Assembly: GCA_964450865.1 (NCBI GenBank) | Contig: CAYVHB010000002.1 | Location: forward strand, 62,001 to 126,000 | Source: CAYVHB01 sp964450865 | GTDB taxonomy: Bacteria; Bacillota; Clostridia; Saccharofermentanales; UBA5734 | Length of the DNA stretch: 64,000 bases | Direction of reading: 5' to 3' | Shown here: piece by piece, positions 45,374-54,683 of the stretch | Numbering within the stretch: the first letter of the stretch is position 1 | How the letters are laid out: each line of letters begins with the position of its first letter | Made by a program: the position numbers and the translations under genes | The notes under the pieces: generated by a model | Told to the model about the DNA's origin: nothing | What the model saw: only the letters and a program-made list of their open reading frames with translations | Database searches by the model: none

Positions 45374-46656
45374 TGCAGACGCAGGTCATTCACGTGGATC
45401 CTTCATGGCCGGCGGAGCGCCTGGATGCGTACCTGCAGCCGGCTGCCGCTGCCCTGGCCGCCGGCCAGCTTGTGGCCTTCCCGACCGAGACTGTCTATGG
45501 TCTGGGTGGCGATGCGCTTGATCCAGCCGCAATCGCTGCCATTTTCGCCGTCAAGGGCCGCCCGGCTGACAATCCCCTGATTGTGCACGTCGCCCGGCCG
45601 GCTGATCTGCGGCCTCTGACGGCCAGTTGCCCACCCCTCGCCGAGGCCTTGCTGGCGGCCTTTGCGCCTGGTCCGCTGACCCTGATTTTGCCCAAGGCTG
45701 ACGCGGTGCCGGCCGTTGTCACCGCCGGCCTGCAGACAATCGCGGTCCGCATCCCGGCTCATCCGGTCGCCCGGCGGCTGATTGAGCTGGCCGGCGTGCC
45801 TGTCGCCGCACCGTCAGCCAATCGTTCGGGCCGGCCCAGTCCAACGCGGGGCTGGCACGTGATCGAGGATCTGGATGGAGCCATACCCTATATCATTGAT
45901 GCCGGTGATTGTGAATACGGCCTGGAGTCAACAGTTGTAGACCTGACCGGACCGGTGCCGGAAATCCTGCGCCCCGGGGCGATTACAGCCGAGCAGATCC
46001 GGTCGGTTGCCGGTGATGTGACCGGCATTGGCACCCGGCAGCCGGTTCACGCAGTACACCCGGACAAACCACGCTCTCCGGGCATGAAATACCGTCATTA
46101 TGCACCCCGGGCTGAACTGCGGATCATCACGGGCCATTCGCTGGCGGAACGGGCCCGGACAATGGCCGGCATGCTGGCCAAGGCCCGGGACCTCACGACC
46201 GCTGGCCGGCGCATCGGCCTGTATGGATGCGGACAGCTGCTGCAGCCGCTGCCGGGCCAGGACCCGGTATCTGAGCCGGCCGGTCCGCTGCAGCGGGAGG
46301 TGGTCGCCGAACCGGCCAATCCCATGCTGCAGGGGACGACCCTGGAACCGCTCCGCTTTTATGAAATTTCACCGGGCCAGCCTATTGCCGAGCTGCGGCA
46401 TATTGCCACGCTGCTGCCAGCGGATGCCGTCTGTCTGCTGGCGTATGCCGGGTTGCCAGATCCGGTTGCGGCAGCCCGCCACCTGTTTGATGCCTTGCGC
46501 AGCTTTGATGCGCTGGATGTCGCCCTGATCCTGGCCGAGGGCCTGCCGGATCGTGGCGGCGGAACAGCCTACATGAACCGCCTGCATAAAGCCGCCGGCG
46601 GTGGCGAGGTTGTACCCGGAAACCAGGGCAGCGGCACCGCCGCAAGACAGGAATAA
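45373..46656 (+). CDS. L-threonylcarbamoyladenylate synthase (Sua5 type)
   Basis: 427 residues, starting in the TGATG overlap with the prfA stop. N-terminal YrdC domain: VAFPTETVYGLGGDAL, KGRPADNPLIVHV, GPLTLILP, VAAPSANRSGRPSPT and STVVDL. A C-terminal Sua5 domain follows the SPGMKYRHYAPR linker motif, and both parts are typical of the longer Firmicutes form. It makes threonylcarbamoyl-AMP for the t6A37 modification of ANN-reading tRNAs. Adjacent to prfA and to a YwlE-like phosphatase, as in Bacillus (ywlC region). Confidence 0.95.
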   Translation: MQTQVIHVDPSWPAERLDAYLQPAAAALAAGQLVAFPTETVYGLGGDALDPAAIAAIFAVKGRPADNPLIVHVARPADLRPLTASCPPLAEALLAAFAPGPLTLILPKADAVPAVVTAGLQTIAVRIPAHPVARRLIELAGVPVAAPSANRSGRPSPTRGWHVIEDLDGAIPYIIDAGDCEYGLESTVVDLTGPVPEILRPGAITAEQIRSVAGDVTGIGTRQPVHAVHPDKPRSPGMKYRHYAPRAELRIITGHSLAERARTMAGMLAKARDLTTAGRRIGLYGCGQLLQPLPGQDPVSEPAGPLQREVVAEPANPMLQGTTLEPLRFYEISPGQPIAELRHIATLLPADAVCLLAYAGLPDPVAAARHLFDALRSFDALDVALILAEGLPDRGGGTAYMNRLHKAAGGGEVVPGNQGSGTAARQE

Positions 46657-46828
46657 TTGCCAAAATCAAATGCCTGTTGCGGACGTTACCCGGTGGATCG
46701 GGGCTGGTGATGGGAACGATGAATGGCCGGGGTCCATGGTCTGTTGCTGGCATGAAGGAATGGATGGCCGCTGCAGCCTGGATAATAGACCGGCCTTGCG
46801 CCCGTGGAGGGAAAGGAACCTGAACAGG

Positions 46829-47278
46829 ATGAACGTGATCTTTATCTGTACTGGCAACACCTGCCGCAGCCCAATGGCTGAAGGCCTGTACAACGCCCGG
46901 CGGACGGATCCGGCCTGGCATGCGTCATCGGCCGGCCTCGCTGCCTCGCCGGACCAGCCGGCCACCGATCAGGCGATCGAGGCTCTGCGCCAGCATTATG
47001 GCATTGATATCAGCGGCCACCGGGCCAGGCGCCTGTATCCGGCCATGCTGGCGGCAGCCGACCTGGTCCTGACCATGAACCGGCAGCAGCGTGATTATCT
47101 GCGTGAATACTTGCCGGGTCGTGCGCACGACATCCTGACGGTCGGTGAGCTGGCTGGCGAGCCGCATACAGAGATACCAGATCCCTTTGGTGCCGGCCAG
47201 GCCGCCTATGATCAGACTGCGGCGATCCTGGCCCGGCTGATTGACAAGATCCTGGCCAGCCAGGCTGCTATTGAATAG
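46829..47278 (+). CDS. Low-molecular-weight phosphatase, protein-arginine-phosphatase (YwlE) type
   Basis: 149 residues from MNVIFICTGNTCRSPMAEGL. The P-loop CTGNTCRS has Thr where tyrosine phosphatases usually carry Ile or Leu, a feature of YwlE that favours phospho-arginine. The catalytic Asp is in EIPDPFGAG. GAAAGGA lies about 11 nt upstream; the longer open frame before this Met does not resemble the family. In Bacillus YwlE counteracts the arginine kinase McsB. Whether McsB exists here cannot be seen in this window. Confidence 0.9.
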   Translation: MNVIFICTGNTCRSPMAEGLYNARRTDPAWHASSAGLAASPDQPATDQAIEALRQHYGIDISGHRARRLYPAMLAAADLVLTMNRQQRDYLREYLPGRAHDILTVGELAGEPHTEIPDPFGAGQAAYDQTAAILARLIDKILASQAAIE

Positions 47279-47385
47279 GGCATATCGGGGTGTCAGAAAA
47301 AATGGCGAAAATCTGGAAAATTTCCGGAATTTCATACAGACAGAATGACGCTTGCGCGTTATGCTGGTTCTAGCTTCGAGGCCAG

Positions 47386-47478
47386 TCCATTCCGCCAGTC
47401 CATTCCGCCAGCCCATCCGCCAGCCCGCTTCGCTATTCCATCAGTCCATTCCGCCAGCCTCCCCGCAAGTCCATTAAG
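47386..47478. repeat. Degenerate tandem repeat of about 13 bp
   Basis: Repeated words CCAGTCCATTCCG and CCAGCCCATCCG occur from about 47391 to 47478, just before the rpsF promoter. The remaining part of the 47279-47612 gap shows nothing else. Confidence 0.7.
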
Positions 47479-47491
47479 GTGAACATCAGGC

Positions 47492-47520
47492 TTGACGGCC
47501 ATGCCCTGTCGTGCTATAGT
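47492..47520 (+). promoter_or_regulatory. Promoter of the rpsF-ssb-rpsR operon
   Basis: TTGACG (47492-47497), a 17-nt spacer and TATAGT (47515-47520), about 90 bp before the rpsF start. Confidence 0.75.
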
Positions 47521-47612
47521 TTCTTTTGCTGTGCGTTCTGGCATAGCGTTCTTGATTGAATATCCTCGCCCTGTCCAGAGGCAGGGCCGTTAGTCCAGGA
47601 GGAGGTGAAACA

Positions 47613-47900
47613 GTGGCTAGAAAGTATGAAACAATGGTAATCCTTAACCCGGTCATCGGTGAAGATGCGATCAACGCAACCACCGAGAAGATCAAGGCTC
47701 TGGTTGAAGCGTCAGCAACGCTCGAACAGATGGAGGTCTGGGGTCGCAAACGTCTTGTGTACGAGATTAACGATCAGAAAGAAGGACATTACTTCCTGAT
47801 GAATTTCAGTGCGGAAGCAGATTTTCCGAAGGAGCTTGAGCGTGTGCTCAAGATCACAGACGGCGTCCTGAGATATCTGGTCATCCGTACTGACGAGTAA
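47613..47900 (+). CDS. rpsF: Ribosomal protein bS6
   Basis: 95 residues with a GTG start directly after AGGAGGAGGTGAAACA; the frame is open upstream but the ribosome binding site fixes this start. MVILNPVIGEDAI, the GRKRLVYEIND segment and the YVLNF-type HYFLMNFSAE strand are the bS6 pattern. Small-subunit protein that pairs with bS18 encoded two genes downstream. First gene of the rpsF-ssb-rpsR operon. Confidence 0.96.
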   Translation: MARKYETMVILNPVIGEDAINATTEKIKALVEASATLEQMEVWGRKRLVYEINDQKEGHYFLMNFSAEADFPKELERVLKITDGVLRYLVIRTDE

Positions 47901-47924
47901 CTTGTCAGAAAGGTAAGTGAGCGT

Positions 47925-48365
47925 ATGAACAAAGCAATCCTCATGGGTCGCCTGACCCGTGATCCCGAAATGCGGACAACGACCGGCCAGGTGCCAGTCT
48001 GCACCTTCACCCTGGCGATTGACCGCCGGTATAAGACAGCCAGCGGCGAGAAGCAGGCCGATTTCATTCCGGTCGTGGCCTGGCGGCAGCAGGCTGAGTT
48101 CTGTGCCAAGTATTTCCGCAAAGGTTCGCGGATGCTTGTTGTCGGCAGCATTCAGACCCGCAGTTATACCGACAAGGATGGCAATAAGCGCACAGCCACC
48201 GAGGTGGTTGCCGATGAGATTTCGTTTGTTGACAGCAAGCGCGAGGATTCCGGTGCGGGCTATGACACTCACGCCCCCGCGGCGGCACCTGCCATGGCTG
48301 CCTCAGCAGCCGATGGTTTCTTCCCGGCTCCTGACGATGACACCTCACTGCCTTTCGATCTTTAA
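47925..48365 (+). CDS. ssb: Single-stranded DNA-binding protein
   Basis: 146 residues. OB-fold start MNKAILMGRLTRDPEMR, FTLAIDRRYK, DFIPVVAW, EFCAKYFRKGSRMLVVGSIQTR. A short Ala/Gly-rich linker is followed by the acidic tip DDTSLPFDL, which recruits repair and replication partners. Between rpsF and rpsR as in most Firmicutes. Confidence 0.97.
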   Translation: MNKAILMGRLTRDPEMRTTTGQVPVCTFTLAIDRRYKTASGEKQADFIPVVAWRQQAEFCAKYFRKGSRMLVVGSIQTRSYTDKDGNKRTATEVVADEISFVDSKREDSGAGYDTHAPAAAPAMAASAADGFFPAPDDDTSLPFDL

Positions 48366-48405
48366 TCTGAGCCTGATTTGATTTTTCGGAAAGGAGCAAC
48401 CATCC

Positions 48406-48681
48406 ATGGCTGAAATGAGACGTGGTGGCCGCGATAGCGGTGATAAAGAGTCCCGCGGCATGCGGCCGAGACGGTCCAGACGTAAAGTCTGCGCCTTCTG
48501 TGCTGATAAAGTCGCGCATATTGATTATAAAGATGTCGGACGTCTGCGCAAGTTCATCTCGGAGCGCGGCAAGATCCTGCCCAAGCGGATGACCGGCAAT
48601 TGTGCTGAGCACCAGCGTGAGCTGACGATCGCCATCAAGCGATCCAGACATGTCGCCCTGCTGCCATACGCTGGCGAATAA
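48406..48681 (+). CDS. rpsR: Ribosomal protein bS18
   Basis: 91 residues. KVCAFCADKVAHIDYKD has the CxxC of zinc-binding bS18, followed by LRKFISERGKILPKRMTGNCAEHQRELTIAIKRSRHVALLPY, the invariant core. Basic Gly/Arg-rich N-terminus of about 25 residues. Last gene of the operon; a strong terminator follows. Confidence 0.97.
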   Translation: MAEMRRGGRDSGDKESRGMRPRRSRRKVCAFCADKVAHIDYKDVGRLRKFISERGKILPKRMTGNCAEHQRELTIAIKRSRHVALLPYAGE

Positions 48682-48713
48682 TTGATTCGCCTGTTTATAG
48701 AAGCGGACCCCCG

Positions 48714-48748
48714 GAGAGTGCCCTGACCATCAGAGCACTCTCTTTTTT
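48714..48748 (+). terminator. Terminator of the rpsF-ssb-rpsR operon
   Basis: GAGAGTGC and GCACTCTC (8 bp, perfect) around a 13-nt loop, followed by TTTTTT. Confidence 0.95.
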
Positions 48749-48856
48749 CAATCATCATTTTCTGATCCATCCTGTGATAAAATATAAGGCGATTCCGATG
48801 CAAATATCCAGACCGCCGAACAGATATCAGGAACAAGCAATACAAGGAGACCTGCC

Positions 48857-49303
48857 ATGAAAGTCATTTTATTGAAGGACGTCAAGGGTCTGGGCAAGAC
48901 CGATGACATCAAGGAAGTCCAGGACGGTTATGCCCGCAATTTCCTGTTTAAACAGAATCTGGCCCTGGAAGCAACACCGGCCAATCTCAATTCGGTCAAG
49001 AATCGCAAAAATGCCGAAGCAGCCCGCCTTGAACGTGAGCTGGCCCAGGCGCGTGAATTGGCCTCGCAGTTACATGGCAAGGTTTTTACCATGCCGATGA
49101 AGTGCGGTGAAGCTGGACGCCTTTACGGGGCCGTCACGGCGATGGATGTCGCCGACATGCTGGCACGCAGTGGTTTCAAGGTTGATAAGCGCGGTATTAC
49201 CATCCCCACGGCGATCAAATCGCTGGGCAGCTTTGAGGCGGAAATCCGCCTGCATCATGATGTCAGTGTGAAAATCGGCCTGCTCATCGTCGCCCAGGGC
49301 TGA
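48857..49303 (+). CDS. rplI: Ribosomal protein bL9
   Basis: 148 residues. MKVILLKDVKGLGKTDDIKEVQDGYARNF is the N-terminal bL9 domain; a long helix and the C-terminal domain (RLYGAVTAMDVADML, KVDKRGI) complete it. AAGGAG precedes the ATG. Alone between two terminator-separated units; a GC-rich stretch with repeated GTGCCG/GTGACCG words follows. Confidence 0.96.
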   Translation: MKVILLKDVKGLGKTDDIKEVQDGYARNFLFKQNLALEATPANLNSVKNRKNAEAARLERELAQARELASQLHGKVFTMPMKCGEAGRLYGAVTAMDVADMLARSGFKVDKRGITIPTAIKSLGSFEAEIRLHHDVSVKIGLLIVAQG

Positions 49304-49454
49304 CCAGTCGCTTGCCAGAACCTGTACCGTGACATGCAGCCTGGTGCCGGGCCGTGACCGGTGCCGTGCCGCGAGTCCCCGGTCTGGTGCTGTGACCGGC
49401 GCCGCGGGCTCCTGATAGGAATCCCGATAGCTGGAATCCTGAACGAGGTGGCTG

Positions 49455-51077
49455 ATGGAAACCAGGCGCGACTTTCCGCTCAATCTTGCCAGTTTACAGC
49501 CTTTAGCCGAGTTTATCGATGCTCAGCTGACGAAGGCCCGATGTGTCCGCCGCGATCTGATTCGTGCCCGGCTTTTTGCTGAGGAAACAACGGTCTACTG
49601 GATCCGGCAAGCGCAGCCGGATGCCCTGGTCCAGGTCATCATTCGCAAACGGTTCAGGACAATCACGCTGGTATTGCGTTATTCCGGGAACCAGGCCAAT
49701 CCCATGGCCTGGTCCCCGGAAGAGCCAATAGACAAGCCAGAAATAGACCTGATTAGCCAGAATATCCTGATCGGCCTGTCATCGGTGCAATATACGTATG
49801 AAAACGCGACTAATCAGCTGACCTTCACCGTAACCCAGAAGCCATTCAATCCAATGCTGGCGATCGTGCTGGCGCTGACAGGCGGTATCAGCTGCGGCCT
49901 GCTGGGCCTGTACCTGGCTCCCGATCAGGCAGCGGCCTTGCCGGCTGGTTTGTTCGCCCCCCTGACATCGGCTTACATGGGGCTGCTCAACAGCATTGTC
50001 GGCCCGCTGCTCTTCATTTCAATCATTGCCGGAATTCTCAATATGCAAAGCCTGGCCCGGATCAGGCAGGTTTTTGGCACATTGTTCGGCTGGTTTGCCA
50101 AGTTTACATTGGCTGCTGTCATTCTGACCTTGCTGGCTGCCTGGATTTATTTCCCTGTCGACGGCCTGACAAGCGGGGGCGGCAGTTCAGGCCGTGACCT
50201 GTTCAGGCTAATGTCGACGATGATCCTCGGGGCTATTCCAGCCAACCTGGTTCGCCCGTTCATGGAAGGTCACACCCTGCAGATCATTTTCATGGCCAGT
50301 CTGTCCGGTATTGTTGTCCTGATTCTCAAAGAACGTATGCCAACCCTGACTGTACTGGTTGCAGAAGCCGATTCGATATTGATGAAATTGCTCAATGCGA
50401 TCTGTTCATGGATGCCGGGCCTGATCTTTGTCAGTGCCATCAGCCTGACCCTGGCAGGTGAAGGACGTTCCCTGCTGCAGGCAACCGGTCTTTTCCTGTT
50501 CATCCTGGTATTTGTCCTGCTGATGACCGCCTTGATGCTCCTGGTGCTGGCCTTCTCGGGCCAGCGTCCGCTGCCCTATCTGCGACTGATGGTCCCGGTG
50601 CTGCTGCCGGCCCTGACAACCGCCAGTTCCAGCGCAACTTTTATCCATCATGATCGCGTTGCTATCCATAAACAGGGGATCCGCAGTTTTCTTGTCAAGT
50701 TTTCCATACCGATTGGCGCGCAGTTGTGCCGGCCGTACAGCCTGATCGGAAATGTCCTGACAACTTTGTTCATCAGCCATTATTACCAGGTGCCATTCGG
50801 GCTGGCCGAAATCCTGATCGTCATTGTTCTGTGCGGGGTGTTATTGCCCACTATTCCTTCTACCCCCGGGGTCGTGACATTTATGTACACGGTTCTGTTC
50901 AATCAGCTGGGGATCCCGCTGGAAGGACTGGTTATCGCGGCGACCATTGACCTGCTGACAGACTATTTCCTGACCCCTGGCAACGTGCTGGTTACCAATG
51001 CCAGCATGTCGCTGACAGAACTGGCTTTGCGGCGGGCCGCGAAGAAAATGGCCGCAGATATAGCCGCGCGGCCATGA
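49455..51077 (+). CDS. SLC1-type (dicarboxylate/amino-acid:cation symporter) transporter with extra N-terminal domain
   Basis: 540 residues. Residues 1-125 are a soluble domain (LQPLAEFIDAQLTKARCVRRD, RARLFAEETTVYWIRQ, FRTITLVLRY) whose layout, with a helical Glu-Glu box, recalls GHKL/HATPase-like anti-sigma kinases. From about 130 there are eight or more hydrophobic segments of the SLC1 fold, including SIVGPLLFISIIAGIL, a serine-rich loop TTASSSATF and STPGVVTFMYTVLFNQLGIPL. The NMDGT motif of TM7 and the R/D motif of TM8 are absent (IGNVLTTLF and TDYFLTPGNVLV instead). Cation coupling or substrate choice may therefore differ. Weak ribosome binding site GAGGTGG. Confidence 0.85.
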   Translation: METRRDFPLNLASLQPLAEFIDAQLTKARCVRRDLIRARLFAEETTVYWIRQAQPDALVQVIIRKRFRTITLVLRYSGNQANPMAWSPEEPIDKPEIDLISQNILIGLSSVQYTYENATNQLTFTVTQKPFNPMLAIVLALTGGISCGLLGLYLAPDQAAALPAGLFAPLTSAYMGLLNSIVGPLLFISIIAGILNMQSLARIRQVFGTLFGWFAKFTLAAVILTLLAAWIYFPVDGLTSGGGSSGRDLFRLMSTMILGAIPANLVRPFMEGHTLQIIFMASLSGIVVLILKERMPTLTVLVAEADSILMKLLNAICSWMPGLIFVSAISLTLAGEGRSLLQATGLFLFILVFVLLMTALMLLVLAFSGQRPLPYLRLMVPVLLPALTTASSSATFIHHDRVAIHKQGIRSFLVKFSIPIGAQLCRPYSLIGNVLTTLFISHYYQVPFGLAEILIVIVLCGVLLPTIPSTPGVVTFMYTVLFNQLGIPLEGLVIAATIDLLTDYFLTPGNVLVTNASMSLTELALRRAAKKMAADIAARP

Positions 51078-51211
51078 CGGGATTGGAGATTGATCACATA
51101 CATATAGCCGCTGATGCGCGGCCGTGGACGAGCGTACTGAGTGATCACGCAGAAGTGCCTGCGTGAATCTGACAGGAAAGATGACTGATATTCATTAAAG
51201 GAGACTGACGC

Positions 51212-52609
51212 ATGGCGCAGCCACTGTCTTCGGACAATCCGCAATCGATCCGGCCCGCCGGCCGGGTGATGCCGCACAATATTCAGGCTGAGCAGTCGGT
51301 CCTGGGCAGTGCCATGTCCGGCGACCGGGCCCTGGCCGAAATCACCGCGCTGCTCAAGACCAGCGACTTTTACCGGCCCGATCACCGGCTTATTTACGAT
51401 GCAATTTGTGAGCTCTATCTGGCCAGCCGGCCAGTTGACATTATCACGGTCAGTGACCTGCTCGAGAGCCAGGGCCACCTGGACAAGGCCGGCGGCCTGA
51501 CCTACATCAGTGCTTTGCCGGATACGATTCCTGTCATGGCCAATGCCGGTCACTACGCCGACCTGGTGCGGCAAAAGTCAATTTTGCGCCGCCTGATTAC
51601 GACAATGGACGATATCACCGGTCTTTGCTTTGATGAAGGCAATGAAGCCGACACCTTGCTCGATGTTGCTGCCAAGCGGATTTTCGAAATCCGCGAGAAT
51701 CGTGATGTCGTGGGCTTTGAAAGTCTCAAGGACGTTATCAGCCGCACGGTCAATGAGCTGGCTGCCCTGGCGAAAGGCAAGCCGCGGGAGCGCCATATCA
51801 TGACGGGATTCCATACCCTGGACCGTTCACTGGGCGGCTTGCGGCCTGGCAGCCTGATCATTGTCGCAGCCCGTCCGGCCATGGGCAAATCAGCCTTTGC
51901 CCTGAATATCGCCCAGAAAGCGGCAACGCTCTATAATGTTCCGGCGGCTATTTTCAGCCTGGAAATGTCCAAGGAGGAAATCGCCAATCGCATGCTCAGT
52001 GTCCAGTCCCTGGTCCAGGCCAGGTCACTGAGTACCGGTGAACTGCAGAATGAAGACTGGGACCGCATCGCCCGGGCCCTGCCGCCTTTATACAGTGCAC
52101 CCATTTCGATTGATGACCGGTCCGGTACCAGCGTGATGGAGATGATCTCCAAATGCCGCCAGCTCAAGCTGGAAAACAAGCTGGGCCTGGTCGTGATCGA
52201 CTATCTGCAGCTGATGAGCGGCGGCCAGTCCCGGGTTGAAAGCCGCCAGCAGGAAATTTCCGAGATTTCGCGCTCGTTGAAAATCATGGCCCGTGAGCTG
52301 GGCGTGCCGGTCATCGCCCTGTCCCAGCTGAGCCGGGCCTGTGAAGCCCGCTCGGACAAGAAACCCCTGCTGTCGGACCTGCGCGACTCGGGTGCCATTG
52401 AACAGGACGCGGATATTGTCATGTTCTTGTTCCGGCAGAATTATTATGACCAGAATCATATGCAGATGGAGGTCGAGGACGCCGAGGTCATCATCGCCAA
52501 GAATCGCCAGGGCCAGACCTGCAGTGTCCGCCTGGGCTGGTGGCCACGTTATACGATGTTCTTTGATCAGGATGATGGGCGGACTCCTCAAGAACCGCCG
52601 CCCGCCTGA
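51212..52609 (+). CDS. dnaB: Replicative DNA helicase DnaB
   Basis: 465 residues. N-terminal domain MPHNIQAEQSVLGSAM...FYRPDHRLIYDAI, linker, and RecA-like ATPase: LIIVAARPAMGKSAFALN (Walker A), FSLEMSKEEI, LVVIDYLQLMSG (Walker B), LSQLSRACEARSDKKPLLSDLRDSGAIEQDAD with the arginine finger region. GGAG precedes the ATG. Located after rplI as in many Firmicutes, with the transporter gene inserted between. Unwinds DNA at the fork. Confidence 0.97.
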   Translation: MAQPLSSDNPQSIRPAGRVMPHNIQAEQSVLGSAMSGDRALAEITALLKTSDFYRPDHRLIYDAICELYLASRPVDIITVSDLLESQGHLDKAGGLTYISALPDTIPVMANAGHYADLVRQKSILRRLITTMDDITGLCFDEGNEADTLLDVAAKRIFEIRENRDVVGFESLKDVISRTVNELAALAKGKPRERHIMTGFHTLDRSLGGLRPGSLIIVAARPAMGKSAFALNIAQKAATLYNVPAAIFSLEMSKEEIANRMLSVQSLVQARSLSTGELQNEDWDRIARALPPLYSAPISIDDRSGTSVMEMISKCRQLKLENKLGLVVIDYLQLMSGGQSRVESRQQEISEISRSLKIMARELGVPVIALSQLSRACEARSDKKPLLSDLRDSGAIEQDADIVMFLFRQNYYDQNHMQMEVEDAEVIIAKNRQGQTCSVRLGWWPRYTMFFDQDDGRTPQEPPPA

Positions 52610-52611
52610 CT

Positions 52612-53967
52612 ATGCAGGACGATCAGATGACTGTCACGCCGGGCGATCAACCGGGCCCGGCCGCAAAGACGCCTGCTGTCCTGGCTGATCAACCGGGCGA
52701 GGCCGGGGTGGGCACGGACGGCTGCGCCCGGCACCCGGATTGTCGGCCCCGAACCCAGGCCGGCGGTGTGCGATCTGCGTCCCGGCATTGCCGGGTGCAT
52801 CGCCGCCAGGTCGCGGCCGAATCCGCTGCATCCGATCCGTTCTGGGACCAGGTTGTTGCCTTCATTGATCAGTTTTCCCTGATTCCGGTACAGGGCCGGA
52901 TCATTGTCGGGGTTTCCGGCGGCCCGGATTCGATGGCCCTGCTGGCTGTACTGGAGCGCCTGCGCCAGCAAAGATCCGGCTTTGAACTGTGGGCTGCCCA
53001 TTTGCATCATGGCCTGCGCCAGACGGCTGACCGCGATGAAGCCCTGGTTGCGGCCTGCTGCGCCCAGTGGTCGATTCCGTTTTATTCATGTCGCCAGGAT
53101 ATTGCCCGCCTGGCCGCTGCGCGCCGGCAAGGACTCGAAGACACCGGACGCCAGGCCCGTCAGGCTTATTTTGCCGAATTGGCTGCCCGGCCGGCACCCG
53201 TAACCGATTATGGAGATTCAGGAATGGAAGCGGGCGAGGTGCGCATTGCCCTGGCCCATCATCAGGACGACCAGGCCGAGTCGCTGTTGCTGCATCTTGG
53301 CCGAGGCTGCGGCCTTGACGGCCTGGCAGGCATGCAGCCGCGGCAAGGCGCCTATATACGCCCCCTGCTGGGGGTGCGCCGCCAGGCTATCCTGGACTGG
53401 CTGGCCGCCAGGCAGATTCCATGGGCCGAAGACGAGACCAATGGCCAGCCCATTGCCCTGCGCAATCGGCTTCGTTTGCAGGTTTTGCCGGCCTGGCGGT
53501 CTGCGCTCGGCTTTGATCCGGTGCCTTCTCTCTGCCGCCTGGCGGATAACGTCCGTGAGGACCTTGACTACCTGGAGACTATTACAGCGCAGGCCTGGCG
53601 TCGCATCCTGGTTCAGCCTGGCGCGGCGTTGCCGGCGCTGCCGGCGCTGCCGATCCGGTTGCGCCGATCGGCCCTGGCTGCCGAACATCCTGCCATGCAG
53701 ATGCGGCTGCTGCGCCAGGCCTGGCGCCAGGCCGCCGGCTCGGGGCAGGATCTCGAGAAACGTCATCTGCTTCTTTTGCAGGCCTTGTTGACCTCTCAGG
53801 CGCCCCCTCGGGCTGCTGTTGACCTGCCCGGCCGCCTCCGGGCCTGGCGCAGCGGCGACTTGATCCTGTTTGGTCACCAGGCGGAGTCCGTGACCAGAGA
53901 CAGGGCCGGAACTGGCCGGGTCAATGATCCGGGCAGCGGGAAGGTGACAGCATCGACCCGGGACTGA
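52612..53967 (+). CDS. tilS: tRNA(Ile)-lysidine synthase
   Basis: 451 residues from the first Met, 2 nt after the dnaB stop. The first ~85 residues are Gly/Pro/Arg-rich and foreign to the family, so translation may start later, but no better ribosome binding site is seen. The PP-loop is IIVGVSGGPDSMALL; AAHLHHGLR, EDTGRQARQAYF, ALAHHQDDQAESLLLHL and RNRLRLQVLP follow. The C-terminal region is shorter than in full-length TilS. It converts C34 of tRNA-Ile2 to lysidine. Followed by hpt and ftsH, the standard Firmicutes order. Confidence 0.92.
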   Translation: MQDDQMTVTPGDQPGPAAKTPAVLADQPGEAGVGTDGCARHPDCRPRTQAGGVRSASRHCRVHRRQVAAESAASDPFWDQVVAFIDQFSLIPVQGRIIVGVSGGPDSMALLAVLERLRQQRSGFELWAAHLHHGLRQTADRDEALVAACCAQWSIPFYSCRQDIARLAAARRQGLEDTGRQARQAYFAELAARPAPVTDYGDSGMEAGEVRIALAHHQDDQAESLLLHLGRGCGLDGLAGMQPRQGAYIRPLLGVRRQAILDWLAARQIPWAEDETNGQPIALRNRLRLQVLPAWRSALGFDPVPSLCRLADNVREDLDYLETITAQAWRRILVQPGAALPALPALPIRLRRSALAAEHPAMQMRLLRQAWRQAAGSGQDLEKRHLLLLQALLTSQAPPRAAVDLPGRLRAWRSGDLILFGHQAESVTRDRAGTGRVNDPGSGKVTASTRD

Positions 53968-54137
53968 TCCGGCATCCGGTCGGAACGGTAAGCCCATGGC
54001 TGCATCGGACCTGATCTGGCATAATATTGGATGTGATGCTACAATTTATTAATGGAAAGTTACGGCAGATACACAATTTTCCGGTCATGGACTGTTATAA
54101 TATCATGATACAGTATCAGAGGAGGCTTTCAGCAGCA

Positions 54138-54683
54138 ATGGGAAAATACATTAAGGGGACGCTGATCACCGCAGCCGAGATCCAGGCCATGTGCCGGCGG
54201 CTGGGTGAGCAGATATCGCAGGATTATGCCGGACGCGAGATCATCCTGATTGGTGTTCTTAAAGGGGCATTTGTATTCATGGCCGACCTGGCCCGCCATA
54301 TTTCGGTGCCGGTGCGCATCGATTTCATGTCAGTATCCAGTTATGGCAGCGGCACCCGGACTTCCGGGGTCGTGCGGATCACCAAGGACCTGGATTCCGA
54401 CATCAGCAACAAGCACATTATCGTCGTCGAGGATATTGTCGACACGGGCCTGACGCTCAAGCATCTGCGCGAACTGCTCGGCACACGCAATCCGGCCAGC
54501 ATCGCCCTCTGCACCGCGTTTGACAAGCCCGAGCGCCGCAAGGTCGAGCTTTCAGTTGAATATATCGGCCTGCAGGTCCCGGACGAATTCATTGTCGGCT
54601 ATGGTCTCGACTATGACGGAAAATATCGTAATCTCCCGGATGTGGCTATTCTGGGTGACGACAATCAAGGAGGAGACCGATGA
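54138..54683 (+). CDS. hpt: Hypoxanthine phosphoribosyltransferase
   Basis: 181 residues from MGKYIKGTLITAAEIQ. AGGAGG lies about 12 nt upstream, slightly far; the open frame 37 codons upstream is not family-like. LIGVLKGAFVFMADL, the PRPP motif IIVVEDIVDTGLTLKHL, and VPDEFIVGYGLDY are diagnostic. It salvages hypoxanthine and guanine. Its stop overlaps the ftsH start by 4 nt (ATGA), so the two are coupled. Confidence 0.95.
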   Translation: MGKYIKGTLITAAEIQAMCRRLGEQISQDYAGREIILIGVLKGAFVFMADLARHISVPVRIDFMSVSSYGSGTRTSGVVRITKDLDSDISNKHIIVVEDIVDTGLTLKHLRELLGTRNPASIALCTAFDKPERRKVELSVEYIGLQVPDEFIVGYGLDYDGKYRNLPDVAILGDDNQGGDR

